From assembly GCA_945871915.1 (NCBI GenBank), contig CAMBXO010000011.1, forward strand, positions 32,034 to 96,033: a stretch of 64,000 nucleotides of DNA, in the 5' to 3' direction. The notes beneath the pieces were generated by a model that saw nothing but the letters and a program-made list of their open reading frames with translations, ran no database searches and was not told the DNA's origin. The DNA is from Singulisphaera sp. GP187 (GTDB lineage Bacteria > Planctomycetota > Phycisphaerae > Phycisphaerales > SM1A02). Numbering within the stretch: position 1 is the first letter of the stretch; the number at the start of each line of letters is the position of its first letter. Positions 45,051-55,051 of this stretch are shown piece after piece. The translations under genes were made by a program, and so were the position numbers.

Positions 45051-45908
45051 ATGGCCATCGGACCGTTATCCGGCAAAGTGGCAGTGATTACCGGGGGGAA
45101 TTCCGGCATCGGTGCTGCAACGGCGCATGCATTGGCGGCACACGGCATGGCGGTCGTTCTTTCGGCACGCCGACACGATCGACTGGCCACGGTCGCGGAC
45201 AGCATTCGTGCCAAGGGTGGTCGCGTGCACACTTTTGCATGCGATGTGGCTGCACCCAACGCAAGCCTTCACTTGTTGGATGAAGCGGAGCGTTCATTTG
45301 GCGGCGTGGATGTCGTTTTTGCCAATGCGGGATATGGAATGGAGCGAGCGCACCATGTCACCACCGACGCCGACTTTCGACGCATGTTTGAAGTGAATTT
45401 CTTTGCCAGTGTCGACTTGTTCAGTCAAACGGCCCGCCGCTGGATTGCCCGAAAGCAGCGGGGGCATCTGCTGATGACGAGCAGTTGCGTTGCAAAATTC
45501 ACGCTGCCATATTTCGGTGCCTACGCAGCGACGAAGGCATCACAGGCCATGATGTGCCGCGCCATGCGATTCGAACTTGAGCCCTACGGCATCGAGGTCA
45601 GCAGCGTGCATCCAGTGTCAACGATCACAGATTTCTTTACCGAGTCTGCCGCACGAAGCGGTATTCCGATGCATGGGAAAAAAATTCCCAGTCATACCCC
45701 TAAAATCTTTGTTCAGCATCCCGAGCAAGTGGCCCGTGCCATCGTTCGATGTCTCCAGAAACCATCAAGCGAGGTGTGGACAAGTCGCACGGTTCGCCTC
45801 GCTGCCGGTGTGATTACGGCGTTCCCATGGATTTTTGATCGTGCCTGTCGCCGAGAAGCCGCACGCAGTCGGCGCCATCTTGGTGAGAAAGCCGCTCACG
45901 AATTCTGA
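45051..45908 (+). CDS. SDR-family oxidoreductase
   Basis: A classical short-chain dehydrogenase of 285 residues: [11 protein letters not shown] cofactor motif near residue 15, NAGYG, catalytic Ser in MTSSCVAK, and the Tyr-x3-Lys pair in YAATKASQ. An Arg-Arg after the second strand (SARRHDR) suggests NADP(H). The C-terminal 40 residues, with an Arg-rich end, are longer than the minimal fold. Substrate unknown. The ATG at 45051 is preferred over an adjoining GTG. Divergent from the channel operon with about 50 bp between, so both promoters must overlap. Confidence 0.88.
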   Translation: MAIGPLSGKVAVITGGNSGIGAATAHALAAHGMAVVLSARRHDRLATVADSIRAKGGRVHTFACDVAAPNASLHLLDEAERSFGGVDVVFANAGYGMERAHHVTTDADFRRMFEVNFFASVDLFSQTARRWIARKQRGHLLMTSSCVAKFTLPYFGAYAATKASQAMMCRAMRFELEPYGIEVSSVHPVSTITDFFTESAARSGIPMHGKKIPSHTPKIFVQHPEQVARAIVRCLQKPSSEVWTSRTVRLAAGVITAFPWIFDRACRREAARSRRHLGEKAAHEF

Positions 45909-45988
45909 GCCGATGCGGCTCGGTTTCAAGCCGGGTTGAGGGATGGCCTACCGTGGCATATCGTTGCCGCTCTTCAGGAGATCCCTCT

Positions 45989-47011
45989 ATGGCGATTCGC
46001 ATTGGAATAAACGGATTTGGACGCATTGGAAGGCTGGTGTATCGCATCGCCGCCGCGCGCGGAAACTTTGAAATCGCAGGCATCAACGACCTCGTTCCCG
46101 CGGACAATCTTGCCTATCTGTTACAGCACGATTCAAGCCATGGTCGCCATGTTGATTGCGTGAAGGCAACCGGCGATGGATTGACAGCAGGGTCACAGAT
46201 CACACGCACCTTCAGCGAAAAAGATCCATCCACCTTGCCGTGGAAAGAACTCCAAGTTCAATATGTTCTTGAGAGCACCGGACGGTTTACGGAATTCGAA
46301 AGTGCCTCGCAGCACATCAACGCTGGGGCAAAGCGTGTGTTGATCAGCGCGCCCACAAAGAGCGACGCCGAAGTGCCAACCATTGTGTACAAGGTGAACG
46401 ACCAGATCTACAACCCTTCACGCCACACCGTCGTGAGCAATGCCAGTTGCACCACCAATTGTCTTGCACCGGTGGTCAAAGTGATTGTTGACAGTTTCGG
46501 TTTTGAAGAGGGCTTGATGACGACCGTGCATGCAGTCACCGCAACGCAGCCGACGCAAGATGGCCCCAGCAAGAAAGATTGGCGCGGCGGGCGGAATGCG
46601 TATCAAAACATTATTCCCTCCAGCACCGGCGCGGCCAAGGCAGTGGCACTCTGTCTGCCCGTTGTGAAGGGAAAACTCAGCGGAATGAGTTTTCGCGTGC
46701 CCGTGGCCAATGTGAGTTGTGTCGATCTCACCTTCCGAACCATCAAGCCAACCAGTCTGGATCAGATTCATCAGGCCATGAAAACCGCAGCCAATGGAGC
46801 GATGAATGGAGTGCTTGGATACACCGAAGATGAAGTGGTGAGCAGCGATTTCATGAGTGATTCGCGGAGCAGCATTTACGACGCCAAGGCCTGTATGCAA
46901 TTGAGTGATCGCTTCTTCAAGGTTGTGAGTTGGTACGACAACGAATTCGGCTACGCCAGTCGTTGCGTGGACATGCTTCAGATGATGGCTGAGAAGGACG
47001 GCGTGCGCTAG
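45989..47011 (+). CDS. gapA: Glyceraldehyde-3-phosphate dehydrogenase
   Basis: NAD-dependent glycolytic/gluconeogenic enzyme of 340 residues. N-terminal NAD motif [11 protein letters not shown], the catalytic Cys in [12 protein letters not shown], the phosphate/His region [13 protein letters not shown], and C-terminal [12 protein letters not shown] are all intact. The ATG at 45989 has CAGGAG 8 nt upstream. The early stretch [19 protein letters not shown] is typical. Start of a set gapA, terC-like, old yellow enzyme. With fbp at 13729 it supports both directions of the pathway. Confidence 0.97.
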   Translation: MAIRIGINGFGRIGRLVYRIAAARGNFEIAGINDLVPADNLAYLLQHDSSHGRHVDCVKATGDGLTAGSQITRTFSEKDPSTLPWKELQVQYVLESTGRFTEFESASQHINAGAKRVLISAPTKSDAEVPTIVYKVNDQIYNPSRHTVVSNASCTTNCLAPVVKVIVDSFGFEEGLMTTVHAVTATQPTQDGPSKKDWRGGRNAYQNIIPSSTGAAKAVALCLPVVKGKLSGMSFRVPVANVSCVDLTFRTIKPTSLDQIHQAMKTAANGAMNGVLGYTEDEVVSSDFMSDSRSSIYDAKACMQLSDRFFKVVSWYDNEFGYASRCVDMLQMMAEKDGVR

Positions 47012-47035
47012 ACCGCGCGGCGAACTGTTGTCACC

Positions 47036-48109
47036 GTGCAATCCATGCAGAGCGATCTGATGCAAGCAGTTGTTTCCGGTACAGAGGGATTCGGCAAGCC
47101 CATTCTGTTTTCCATGGCGGAATACTGGTGGATCTACGCCGGATTTACGCTGTTTGTCTTGGCGGTGCTGGCTCTAGACCTTGGCGTGTTTCACAAACAA
47201 GCTGCCACGGTCAAATTCAAAGAAGCTGCGGTGTGGAGCGTGGTGTGGGTGGTGCTGGCCCTGTCCTTTAATCTGGGCTTCTGGTTTTTCGCGCATTGGC
47301 GATTGCCGCAGTTAGATCCCGCCGTCTTGCAGGGGGCGGGTTATTCCACCGCGGCGGGTGCGGCTGACGCCATGGCCCTGGAATTTCTTGCGGGATATGT
47401 CATTGAGAAGAGTCTCAGTGTGGACAACATTTTTGTCTTCGTGGTCATCTTTCAGTTCTTTGCCGTGCCCTCGAAGTACCAGTACCGCGTGCTGTTTTAT
47501 GGAATTCTGGGGGCACTCGTTTCGCGAGCGATCTTCATTGCCGTTGGAAGCGTGCTGCTGCAGTACGCGTTTGTTGTTTGGATCTTTGGAGGATTTCTCT
47601 TTCTGACCGGGGTCAAATTAGTTATTCCCCACGAGCGGAAAACAGATCTTTCACGCAATCCGGTCTTGCGGGTGATGCGTCGATATGTCCCCGTGACCAA
47701 GGACTTTCATGGACATCAATTTCTTGTCCGCGTCGCGGGCCTTCGGCATGCCACGCCATTATTGGTGGCCTTGGTGGTGGTCGAATGCACCGACATTGTT
47801 TTTGCCATTGACAGCGTGCCCGCAATCTTTGCGATCACGCACGAGCCTCTGATTGTTTACACCAGCAACATCTTTGCAATTCTGGGGTTGCGGGCGCTGT
47901 ATTTCCTGCTCGCGGGAGCCATCGACCTGTTTCACCTGCTGTCCTATGGTCTGGGAGTTGTGCTGATGTTCGTCGGGGTGAAAATGGTGCTTCCAATCTT
48001 TGATGTGCACATTTCGATTGGGCTCAGCCTGGCTGTCATCTGCGGTGTGATTGCCGCGGCAGTTGGATTCAGTCTGCTCTATCCGCGACCCACGCACAAC
48101 AACACATGA
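47036..48109 (+). CDS. TerC/Alx-family membrane protein
   Basis: 357 residues with about eight or nine membrane helices and the TerC family signatures: LEFLAGYVIEKSLSVDNIFV and VVVECTDIVFAIDSVPAIFA, whose acidic residues in membrane segments are conserved. Alx and related members are now seen as manganese exporters; others act in tellurite resistance or metal loading of secreted enzymes. It follows gapA by 24 bp and overlaps the next gene (ATGA). The GTG at 47036 or an ATG at 47045 could be the start. No Mn2+-responsive yybP-ykoY leader is possible in this spacing. Confidence 0.9.
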   Translation: MQSMQSDLMQAVVSGTEGFGKPILFSMAEYWWIYAGFTLFVLAVLALDLGVFHKQAATVKFKEAAVWSVVWVVLALSFNLGFWFFAHWRLPQLDPAVLQGAGYSTAAGAADAMALEFLAGYVIEKSLSVDNIFVFVVIFQFFAVPSKYQYRVLFYGILGALVSRAIFIAVGSVLLQYAFVVWIFGGFLFLTGVKLVIPHERKTDLSRNPVLRVMRRYVPVTKDFHGHQFLVRVAGLRHATPLLVALVVVECTDIVFAIDSVPAIFAITHEPLIVYTSNIFAILGLRALYFLLAGAIDLFHLLSYGLGVVLMFVGVKMVLPIFDVHISIGLSLAVICGVIAAAVGFSLLYPRPTHNNT

Positions 48110-49209
48110 ACTCCATGCAACTTCTTGAACCACTTCAGCTCGGGCCGCTCACTCTTGCGAATCGATGTGTGATGGCGCCGCTGACTCGTTGCCGCTCCAA
48201 GCAGCCCGGAAATATTCCGTGGCAACTCAATGCCCAGTATTACGCACAGCGAAGTGGTGCGGGCCTGATTGTGAGTGAGGCGACGCAGGTTTGTGCGCAG
48301 GGGCAGGGCTATCTGTGGACGCCGGGCATGTACACGCCTGACCAGATGGAAGGGTGGCGACTGGTGACCGATGCGGTGCATGCCAAGGGTGGTCGTATTC
48401 ATGCACAACTGTGGCATGTGGGTCGCATTTCGCATCGAAGTGTTCAGCCAGACTCGCAGGCTCCGGTGAGTTGCGGCAACAGCCAGAGTGATTCAACATG
48501 TTTTGCAATAGACGAGAAGGGCCATCCAGGCCGCGTGCATTGCGACCAACCTCGCGCGCTTGCCTCCGATGAGATTCCCGGTGTGGTGGCTCAATTTGTG
48601 CATGCGGCGAGGGTGGCGAAGCAGGCAGGATTCGATGGAGTCCAAGTGCATGGCGCCAACGGTTACTTGCCCGATCAATTTCTTTCGTCGGTGCTCAACA
48701 CTCGCACGGATGCATGGGGTGGAAGTGTGGTGAATCGATCCAAGTTTCTCATGGAAGTGGTTCGTGGCGTGATCGGTGTGTGGGGTGCCGATCGAGTCGG
48801 CGTTCGCCTGTCACCGATGGGTGGCTTCAACACCATGGGCCACGATACGCAATGGCGCGAACAGCACTTGGAGGTGGCACGCCAATTTCAGCGGGAAGGT
48901 GTTGTCTATGTGGACCTCATCAATCAGGGGTGGTCTCAGGGCGTGGAGGGGTTTGACGAAGGATTCATTCGCGACTATCGAACGCTCTATCGTGGAGTGG
49001 TATTCCTTTCAGGCGGTTTTACTCTTGAACTCGCCCAGCAGCGCCTTGCTTCCAGACTCTGCGATGCGGTGGTGTTCGGTCGGCCGTTCATTGCCAATCC
49101 AGATCTTCCAGAACGTTTTCGGCGAGGGATTCCCTTGACCACGGGCAATCCATCGACCTATCACGGTGGAGATGAGCGTGGGTACACGGACTATGCAGCG
49201 GCAACGTGA
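48106..49209 (+). CDS. NADH:flavin oxidoreductase (old yellow enzyme family)
   Basis: FMN-dependent ene-reductase of 367 residues, classical OYE subclass (NemA/PETN reductase type). Features: MAPLTRCRS at the N-terminus, AQLWHVGRISH, the substrate-binding pair His-x2-Asn in VHGANGYLPDQF, WGGSVVNRSKF, and C-terminal FGRPFIANPDLPERF with a GDERGYTDY end. These enzymes reduce activated alkenes, maleimides, nitrate esters and quinones. The start codon overlaps the terC stop, so the two are coupled. The physiological substrate is not evident. Confidence 0.92.
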   Translation: MNSMQLLEPLQLGPLTLANRCVMAPLTRCRSKQPGNIPWQLNAQYYAQRSGAGLIVSEATQVCAQGQGYLWTPGMYTPDQMEGWRLVTDAVHAKGGRIHAQLWHVGRISHRSVQPDSQAPVSCGNSQSDSTCFAIDEKGHPGRVHCDQPRALASDEIPGVVAQFVHAARVAKQAGFDGVQVHGANGYLPDQFLSSVLNTRTDAWGGSVVNRSKFLMEVVRGVIGVWGADRVGVRLSPMGGFNTMGHDTQWREQHLEVARQFQREGVVYVDLINQGWSQGVEGFDEGFIRDYRTLYRGVVFLSGGFTLELAQQRLASRLCDAVVFGRPFIANPDLPERFRRGIPLTTGNPSTYHGGDERGYTDYAAAT

Positions 49210-49300
49210 TCTTGATGTCGCGGCAGTCCCGTGATCGTGAAATTGCGGCGGGTTGGCGAATTCTCTCCACGTAAGGCGAGCCGCGCATTACGATGGGCGC

Positions 49301-49732
49301 ATGATTCCCGTGAAAAGAAATCTACTTCGGCTGGCCGTGCATCTTGCGGGGTTTCCGCTTGCAAGCTGTTGTTGTCAGCCCATGGTTCTGCAGCCACATG
49401 TAGAAAGTGTTCAGCATGTTGTGCTGATTGAATTGGATGATTCAGCGAGTGCCCCGGCCATGATCCAAGACATGGACAACGCGTTTGCGCAGATCCCGCA
49501 GATTCGTCGCTGGGATGCAGGGCCCCACATCGACACCGGTCGCCCGGTGGTGTTGCATTGGTACACCATTGGACTGACAACGGAATTTGCATCGGTCGAT
49601 GACTATCGTGCGTACCTTGCTCACCCGGCGCATCAGGCACTGGTCGCCAAGTGGAAGCCTCACTGGAAGCGAAGTGAGATGTTCGACTTCGGGTCATCCG
49701 CCCCTTCGATGGCCGAGCGAACTCGGATGTAG
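49301..49732 (+). CDS. Dabb-domain lipoprotein
   Basis: A 143-residue protein with a signal peptide ([18 protein letters not shown]) and lipobox LASC followed by two more cysteines (CCC). The mature part is a stress-responsive A/B-barrel (Dabb) domain: [11 protein letters not shown], then [17 protein letters not shown], and a [16 protein letters not shown] helix before the last strand. Dabb domains form dimeric barrels; a lipoprotein version would work at the envelope. Function unknown. It lies 91 bp after the OYE gene and 29 bp before fumC. Confidence 0.85.
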   Translation: MIPVKRNLLRLAVHLAGFPLASCCCQPMVLQPHVESVQHVVLIELDDSASAPAMIQDMDNAFAQIPQIRRWDAGPHIDTGRPVVLHWYTIGLTTEFASVDDYRAYLAHPAHQALVAKWKPHWKRSEMFDFGSSAPSMAERTRM

Positions 49733-49761
49733 ACTCCGAATCGCCCCCATCGAAGGCACGC

Positions 49762-51165
49762 ATGTCGCACGCAAAGCCAACCGAAAAGACTCGCACCGAA
49801 ACGGACACCATGGGACCGATTCAGGTTCCTGCCGAACACTATTGGGGTGCGCAAACAGAACGATCACACCATCACTTTCCATTTGGCGATCGCATGCCAT
49901 TGCCGATTGTGCACGCATTTGGACTTCTCAAGGCTGCGTGCGCACAAACCAATACAGATTGCGGGCAGTTGTCCGGTGAATTGCGTGACCTGATTGTGGC
50001 GGCGGCGAAGGAAGTTGCCGCTGGCAAACTGGACAGCGAATTTCCGCTGAGTGTGTGGCAGACGGGCTCTGGAACCCAGAGCAATATGAATGTCAATGAG
50101 GTCATCAGCAATCGCGCGATCGAGATGGCCGGTGGCAAACAAGGTTCGAAGAACCCCGTGCATCCCAACGATCATGTGAACATGTCCCAGTCGAGCAACG
50201 ACACGTTTCCGACGGCCATGCATGTAGCCGTTGCAACAGAAATGCATCGAGCGTTGTTGCCAGCCGTGCAAAGTTTGCGGGACGCGTTGCACGCCAAGGC
50301 GGGGAAGTTTGCGAGGGTCGTCAAGATCGGCCGAACGCATCTTCAGGACGCGGTGCCGCTGACGCTGGGACAGGAGTTCAGTGGATATGTGGCGCAACTG
50401 GATTTCAGTCTTCGGGCCATCGAAGCCACCATGCCGGGCGTGTGCGATCTTGCGATCGGTGGAACCGCTGTGGGAACTGGCCTGAATGCTCCCAAAGGTT
50501 TTGGAGATGCGGTTGCACAAAAACTTTCCGCAGCCACCGGACTTTCCTTCACCAGTGCGGCGAACAAATTTGCCGCACTCGCAGGTCAAGAGGCCATGGT
50601 GCACGCACACGGTGCCATGGGCGTATTGGCCACGGCGCTCATGAAGATTGCCAACGATATTCGCTGGCTCAGCAGCGGGCCTCGCTGTGGAATTGGCGAG
50701 ATTTCCATTCCCGAAAATGAACCGGGTAGCAGCATCATGCCCGGCAAGGTCAATCCAACGCAAAGCGAAAGCATGACCATGGTCTGCGTGCAGGTGTTTG
50801 GAAACAATGCTGCGGTTCAATTTGCCGCAAGTCAGGGCAACTTTGAGTTGAATGTCTTCAAGCCAGTCATTGCTCGCAATGTGCTGCACTCCTGCGAACT
50901 GCTGGCGGGAACCTGCAAGGCCTTCCGTGAATTCTGCGTCGAAGGCATTCAGGCCAACGATCGCCGCATTGAGCAATTGCTTGCGGAGAGTCTGATGCTG
51001 GTCACCTCGTTGGCTCCACTCATTGGGTATGACAAAGCCAGTGCCATTGCCAAGCATGCGCACCACAGCCACATGACGCTTCGCGACGCAGCCATTCAGT
51101 TGGGTCATGTGGATGCGGCCACCTTTGACAAACTGGTTCGAGCCGAACTCATGGTGGGGCCGTGA
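49762..51165 (+). CDS. fumC: Fumarate hydratase class II
   Basis: Iron-independent TCA-cycle enzyme interconverting fumarate and malate. 467 residues. Signature [15 protein letters not shown] holds the catalytic Ser loop; other family motifs are [35 protein letters not shown] and [16 protein letters not shown]. The substrate motif and length exclude aspartase. The adjacent genes are a META-domain lipoprotein, whose ATG overlaps the fumC stop, and a DASS anion transporter, so dicarboxylate uptake and use may be coupled. Confidence 0.96.
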   Translation: MSHAKPTEKTRTETDTMGPIQVPAEHYWGAQTERSHHHFPFGDRMPLPIVHAFGLLKAACAQTNTDCGQLSGELRDLIVAAAKEVAAGKLDSEFPLSVWQTGSGTQSNMNVNEVISNRAIEMAGGKQGSKNPVHPNDHVNMSQSSNDTFPTAMHVAVATEMHRALLPAVQSLRDALHAKAGKFARVVKIGRTHLQDAVPLTLGQEFSGYVAQLDFSLRAIEATMPGVCDLAIGGTAVGTGLNAPKGFGDAVAQKLSAATGLSFTSAANKFAALAGQEAMVHAHGAMGVLATALMKIANDIRWLSSGPRCGIGEISIPENEPGSSIMPGKVNPTQSESMTMVCVQVFGNNAAVQFAASQGNFELNVFKPVIARNVLHSCELLAGTCKAFREFCVEGIQANDRRIEQLLAESLMLVTSLAPLIGYDKASAIAKHAHHSHMTLRDAAIQLGHVDAATFDKLVRAELMVGP

Positions 51166-51620
51166 TGCACCGTCGAGCACAGATCTCCTGCATCGCATGG
51201 TTCGTCGTGTCGGCGGGAATACTTTTCTTGCCCTCATGTAAGAGTGAGCCCGTGTGGGTGCAGCAAGAAGTGAAAGCAGAGACCCAAGCAGCGTCATTGC
51301 AGGGAGTGACGTGGACTCTTGTCACCATGAATGGTCATGGAGCCAGCCCTAAAAACCCGCTCACCATCGAATTTGGAGCGGACTGGACGGTGACCGGCTC
51401 AGGTGGCATCAATCGATTTTCAGGTTCATGCACCACGGCAACGGGTGAAGTGAGATTCACTCCAATGGTGGCCACAAAAATGGGCGGATCGCCTGAACGC
51501 ATGAAGATGGAACAGGAATATTTTGATGCGATCGCTCAGGTTCGGAATTTCTCGCTTCAGGGCGGTCTTCTCCGCCTGCGTGATGACAGCAAAAAGACGA
51601 TTCTCGAATTCTCACGCTAA
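51165..51620 (+). CDS. META-domain lipoprotein (HslJ-like)
   Basis: 151 residues. A signal peptide ends in the lipobox FLPSC (about residue 25). The mature part is a META/HslJ-like domain: LQGVTWTLVTMNG, LTIEFGADWTVTGSGGINRF, SGSCTTATGEVRF and the late MKMEQEYFDAIAQV. HslJ is a heat-shock outer-membrane protein linked to novobiocin tolerance in E. coli; the biochemical role is unknown. It overlaps the fumC stop (TGATG) and precedes the transporter by 11 bp, so it sits inside an operon. Confidence 0.85.
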   Translation: MHRRAQISCIAWFVVSAGILFLPSCKSEPVWVQQEVKAETQAASLQGVTWTLVTMNGHGASPKNPLTIEFGADWTVTGSGGINRFSGSCTTATGEVRFTPMVATKMGGSPERMKMEQEYFDAIAQVRNFSLQGGLLRLRDDSKKTILEFSR

Positions 51621-51631
51621 GGGTCGGAGCC

Positions 51632-53107
51632 GTGTCTCAGAGTCTGATCGACCATCCGAACTTTGACCCTTCCGACGAGGAGAGTGTGAGTCGTCGCGAG
51701 GGGACAATTGCCGGGCCGGTCGTTGGATGTGTGTTATTGCTCTCGACGCATCCATCATGTGGTGCGCTCGGCGGGATCAACGCATCGGCTGCATGGACAC
51801 TCGGACTCCTTGGATGGATGGCGGTATGGTGGATGACACAAGCCGTGCCACTTGCGGTCACATCGCTCCTGCCGATCCTGTTCCTTCCGCTGCTTGAGAT
51901 CGGAACCTTCCGCGACAACGCCACGCATTACGCCGACAGCATTATTTTTCTTTTTGCCGGTGCAGGTGTCATCGGGATTGCGTTGCAAAGGCACGGAGTG
52001 TCGGCTCGCTTCACACACGGAGTCTTACGCGTCGCCGGTACTTCATCGATTGGAGTTGTGACCGGACTTTTTGTCGCAACCATGTCACTGAGTGCGTTTA
52101 TGAGCAACGCAGCGGTGACCGCGATGATGCTTCCGTTGGCTATGGGAATCATTGCTGCGGCCAAGCCATTGCCGTCAGTCACCGCAGAGCAGGGGCAGCG
52201 CGGCATGCGGAATGTCGCCATGGTGTGTCTCTTGGTTGTTGCGTATGCGTCCACGGTCGGTGGAGTCACCACAGTCATCGGTAGCCCACCCAATGGCATC
52301 GCCGCCAAATACCTCGCGGACTCTGGTTCGCCAGTGGAATTTATGGAGTGGGCTCGTTTCGGAACTCCGGTTGCGATTCTCTTTGCACCAATCGCAATCA
52401 CCACAATGCTCTGGTTGTTTCCGCTGAAAGCAATTTCGTTTGAAGGGATTCAATCCAATGCTGTGGTTCGCTTCTCTCCAGCGGCGTGGATCACGCTCGC
52501 AGTCTTTCTGCTCACAATTCTTGTGTGGATGACGGCACCCGCATGGGCAACGGGGTGGCGACCGAAGTACCTCACCGATGGCGCCGTGGCAATCGGTGCA
52601 GCCGTTCTTCTCTTTACTGTTCCCGCGTCCATTCGCCCATGGCGACCCGTGCTCTCATGGAAAGTGACTCAGGGACTTCCATGGGGTGTGTACATCTTGT
52701 TTGGTGGTGGACTCGCGTTGGCAGACGCCATGCAACGAACAGGCCTTTCGCAGGCGATCGGCGAAAGTTTTTCTGGACTCGGTGCCATGCCATCGCTGGT
52801 GGTGCTCGGTGTGGTGGTTACGGTCTTGGTTTTTGCAAGCGAAATTGCAAGTAACACAGCTCTGACAGCCACCGCCGTTCCAATCCTTGGCGCACTGGCA
52901 CCACAACTGGGCATTCCGGTCGAACGACTGGTCATCGCGGCGGCCTTCGCAGCAAGTTACGCCTTCATGCTGCCGGTTGGAACGCCACCCAACGCCATGG
53001 TCTTTGCAACCGGTCTCATTCCATCAACGGCCATGATGCGTGTGGGTCTTTGCCTTAATGTCATGGCGATCATTGTGATTACGCTGATGTCGCAGTGGTT
53101 GCTGTAG
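51632..53107 (+). CDS. DASS-family (SLC13) sodium/anion symporter
   Basis: 491 residues, about 12 membrane segments. The two SNT-type and two sodium/substrate motifs of divalent anion:Na+ symporters are present: AFMSNAAVTAMMLP with GSPPNGIAAK in the first half, and SEIASNTALTATAVP with GTPPNAMVFATG in the second half. Typical substrates are succinate, fumarate, malate or sulfate. Its position two genes after fumC supports a C4-dicarboxylate substrate. GTG start at 51632 with GGAG upstream. The 3' end overlaps the convergent ampG by 29 bp. Confidence 0.9.
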   Translation: MSQSLIDHPNFDPSDEESVSRREGTIAGPVVGCVLLLSTHPSCGALGGINASAAWTLGLLGWMAVWWMTQAVPLAVTSLLPILFLPLLEIGTFRDNATHYADSIIFLFAGAGVIGIALQRHGVSARFTHGVLRVAGTSSIGVVTGLFVATMSLSAFMSNAAVTAMMLPLAMGIIAAAKPLPSVTAEQGQRGMRNVAMVCLLVVAYASTVGGVTTVIGSPPNGIAAKYLADSGSPVEFMEWARFGTPVAILFAPIAITTMLWLFPLKAISFEGIQSNAVVRFSPAAWITLAVFLLTILVWMTAPAWATGWRPKYLTDGAVAIGAAVLLFTVPASIRPWRPVLSWKVTQGLPWGVYILFGGGLALADAMQRTGLSQAIGESFSGLGAMPSLVVLGVVVTVLVFASEIASNTALTATAVPILGALAPQLGIPVERLVIAAAFAASYAFMLPVGTPPNAMVFATGLIPSTAMMRVGLCLNVMAIIVITLMSQWLL

Positions 53108-54467
53108 TCGCGCGTAGAGCGCGATGAACGCGTGCCAACACTGGAATCAGCGCCATGCCAGGCACTGCCGCAACAATCGACAACAGAAAGAACCAGCTGT
53201 AGTCGAAGTGGTGAACCATCCAGCCGCCCATCCAACCCGAGAGTGAATTTCCGATGGCCATGAAACCAGTCAGCAGCGCGTACTGAGTTGCCGTGGCGCG
53301 GCGATCGCACACACTCATCATGTAGGCAACAAATCCGCACGAAACCAATCCGCCGCACAGATTCTCGGCCATGATCACCATCGCCAAGGCTGCCGTGGGC
53401 GGCGCGTGTGTGGCTTTGACCAGCACCGTTGCATGGAAGGCTTCCGCCAGAACAAGAAAGCCAACATTGCTTGCGGCTTGCAGAGCACCAAAGACCCAAA
53501 GGCACCGAATGATTCCCCATCGGGCCACAAGCCATCCGCCCACCATCGCACCAAGAATGCTGAAGGAAAAACCCATGCCTTGGCGGACCCAGCCAATTGT
53601 TTCGGTGCTGTATCCAAGCCCCTGAACAAGAAGCGGCGAGTTCATGGCTCCGCCTAAATTGTCCGGCAGTCGAAAGAGCATGGTGAAGGCAAACAACACG
53701 GCGAGTTTGCTGCCCCAGCCTTGTGCAAAAATTTGAAATGGCTGCATCACGGAAGCGGAAAATCCATGCACGATGCCAGCGGGGCGTTCTGGTTCTTTTG
53801 CAAACCAAGTTCCGGCCATGCCTGCGGCACTTGAGAGCGCAAGTAAACCAATCGCAATTCCCCACGACCAATCATTCAACGATTCGCTTGCGGCAAGTCG
53901 GCTGGCAATAATCAAAGCACCCGCGCCGCCCACCACGGAAGCGATCCGCGCGCCAGTCACAAACACGCTCGCCCCAGCTCCCAATTCGCGTGGTGTCAGA
54001 ACCTCAGCTCGAAAGGCATCGCCCACAATGTCTTGAGTCGCACCCGCAAAAACTAAAATGCCAAGCAGCACCAGCATGGCGGTGGGTGCCAGCGCGGAAC
54101 CGCGGTGGTCCATATTCCATGCAAGCACCAGGATCATGAACATGCACAGACACTGCGACATCAACAGCCACGCACGGCGGCGACCCATCCATCGCAATCC
54201 GGGAATGGAACAGTGATCGGCCAAGGGTGCCCACAACACTTTGAAGGCGTAGGGAAGTTTCGCAAGCGAGAGCAGGCCAATACTCATCACGCTCCAGCCT
54301 GCAGCACTTGCCCACGTCGGCATAATGTTGAACGCCATTTCAAGTGGAATCCCGCCGCCGTACCCAAGTGCCAGCAACACCAGCATGGTTCGCTGCAGAT
54401 AAAGCGGTCGTTTCTGTTTGCCGCTTTGGGCGTTGGCGTGCGCCTGCATCACTCCAAGATAGGGCAT
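53079..54467 (-). CDS. ampG: AmpG-type muropeptide MFS transporter
   Basis: 462 residues, 12 or more membrane segments. The AmpG hallmark is ENLCGGLVSCGFVAYMMSVC followed by ATQYALLTG; the first helix reads LALGYGGGIPLEMAFNIMP and is followed by KFLWAPLADH-like FKVLWAPLADH. AmpG imports anhydro-muropeptides for peptidoglycan recycling; in Planctomycetes, with their reduced or unusual walls, this is informative. The N-terminal start (54467 or Met at 54449) is uncertain. Last 29 bp overlap the transporter on the other strand. Confidence 0.85.
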   Translation of the reverse strand: MPYLGVMQAHANAQSGKQKRPLYLQRTMLVLLALGYGGGIPLEMAFNIMPTWASAAGWSVMSIGLLSLAKLPYAFKVLWAPLADHCSIPGLRWMGRRRAWLLMSQCLCMFMILVLAWNMDHRGSALAPTAMLVLLGILVFAGATQDIVGDAFRAEVLTPRELGAGASVFVTGARIASVVGGAGALIIASRLAASESLNDWSWGIAIGLLALSSAAGMAGTWFAKEPERPAGIVHGFSASVMQPFQIFAQGWGSKLAVLFAFTMLFRLPDNLGGAMNSPLLVQGLGYSTETIGWVRQGMGFSFSILGAMVGGWLVARWGIIRCLWVFGALQAASNVGFLVLAEAFHATVLVKATHAPPTAALAMVIMAENLCGGLVSCGFVAYMMSVCDRRATATQYALLTGFMAIGNSLSGWMGGWMVHHFDYSWFFLLSIVAAVPGMALIPVLARVHRALRATTATTATSA

Positions 54468-54517
54468 CGCGCGTTGGCGTAGGCGTGAACCGAAGCGGAT
54501 CCCGATAGGATCGCAGC

Positions 54518-55042
54518 ATGACGGCGCTTCGCATTCATCTTGGTGGACATCAGGCGAAAGAAGGGTGGACGCTGCTCAACGCACAGGCGGGTCCCGGTGT
54601 GGACGTTGTTGGCAATTGCACCGACCTCTCCATGTTCAAGGATGGTTCAGCGACCGAAATTTACGCGTCGCACATTTATGAACATCTCGGTTATCAGCAA
54701 GAATTGCTGCAGGCACTCAAGGAAGCCAACCGAGTGCTGGTTCGTGGTGGTGTGTTGCGAATTGCGGTCCCGGATCTCGAAGTGCTCTGCCAACTCCTTC
54801 TTGACAAGCGGCTGCCGTTGCAGGCTCGGTGGGAAGTTCAACGCATGATCTACGGCGGTCAGATTGACCAATGGGACTTTCGCAAATGCGGGTTTTCATT
54901 TGACTTGCTCGTCGGGGCTCTGGAGCCGTGCGGATTTCGTGAGATCCGACGGGTTTCAAGTTTCGGCATCTTTCAAGACACGTCCGACCTGCGATTCCTA
55001 GGGACGCCGATCAGTTTGAATGTGCAGTGCAACAAGGCGTAG
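54518..55042 (+). CDS. Class I SAM-dependent methyltransferase-like protein
   Basis: 174 residues resembling the predicted SAM-methyltransferases that occur in surface-polysaccharide clusters: LRIHLGGHQAKEGWTLLNAQ, GNCTDLSMFKDGSATEIYAS, HIYEHLGYQQELLQALKEAN, VLRIAVPDLEVLCQLL. The canonical glycine-rich SAM loop is poor, as is usual in this group. It lies 9 bp upstream of a glycosyltransferase gene, which agrees with a role in modifying a glycan or glycolipid. ATG at 54518 with AGGA upstream. Confidence 0.75.
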   Translation: MTALRIHLGGHQAKEGWTLLNAQAGPGVDVVGNCTDLSMFKDGSATEIYASHIYEHLGYQQELLQALKEANRVLVRGGVLRIAVPDLEVLCQLLLDKRLPLQARWEVQRMIYGGQIDQWDFRKCGFSFDLLVGALEPCGFREIRRVSSFGIFQDTSDLRFLGTPISLNVQCNKA

Positions 55043-55051
55043 GGAGAGTCG

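Noticed and set aside
49864..51297. 477-codon minus-strand frame opposite fumC
   Set aside because: Antisense of a clear fumarase; His/Arg-rich and without motifs. A long shadow caused by biased third-codon positions.
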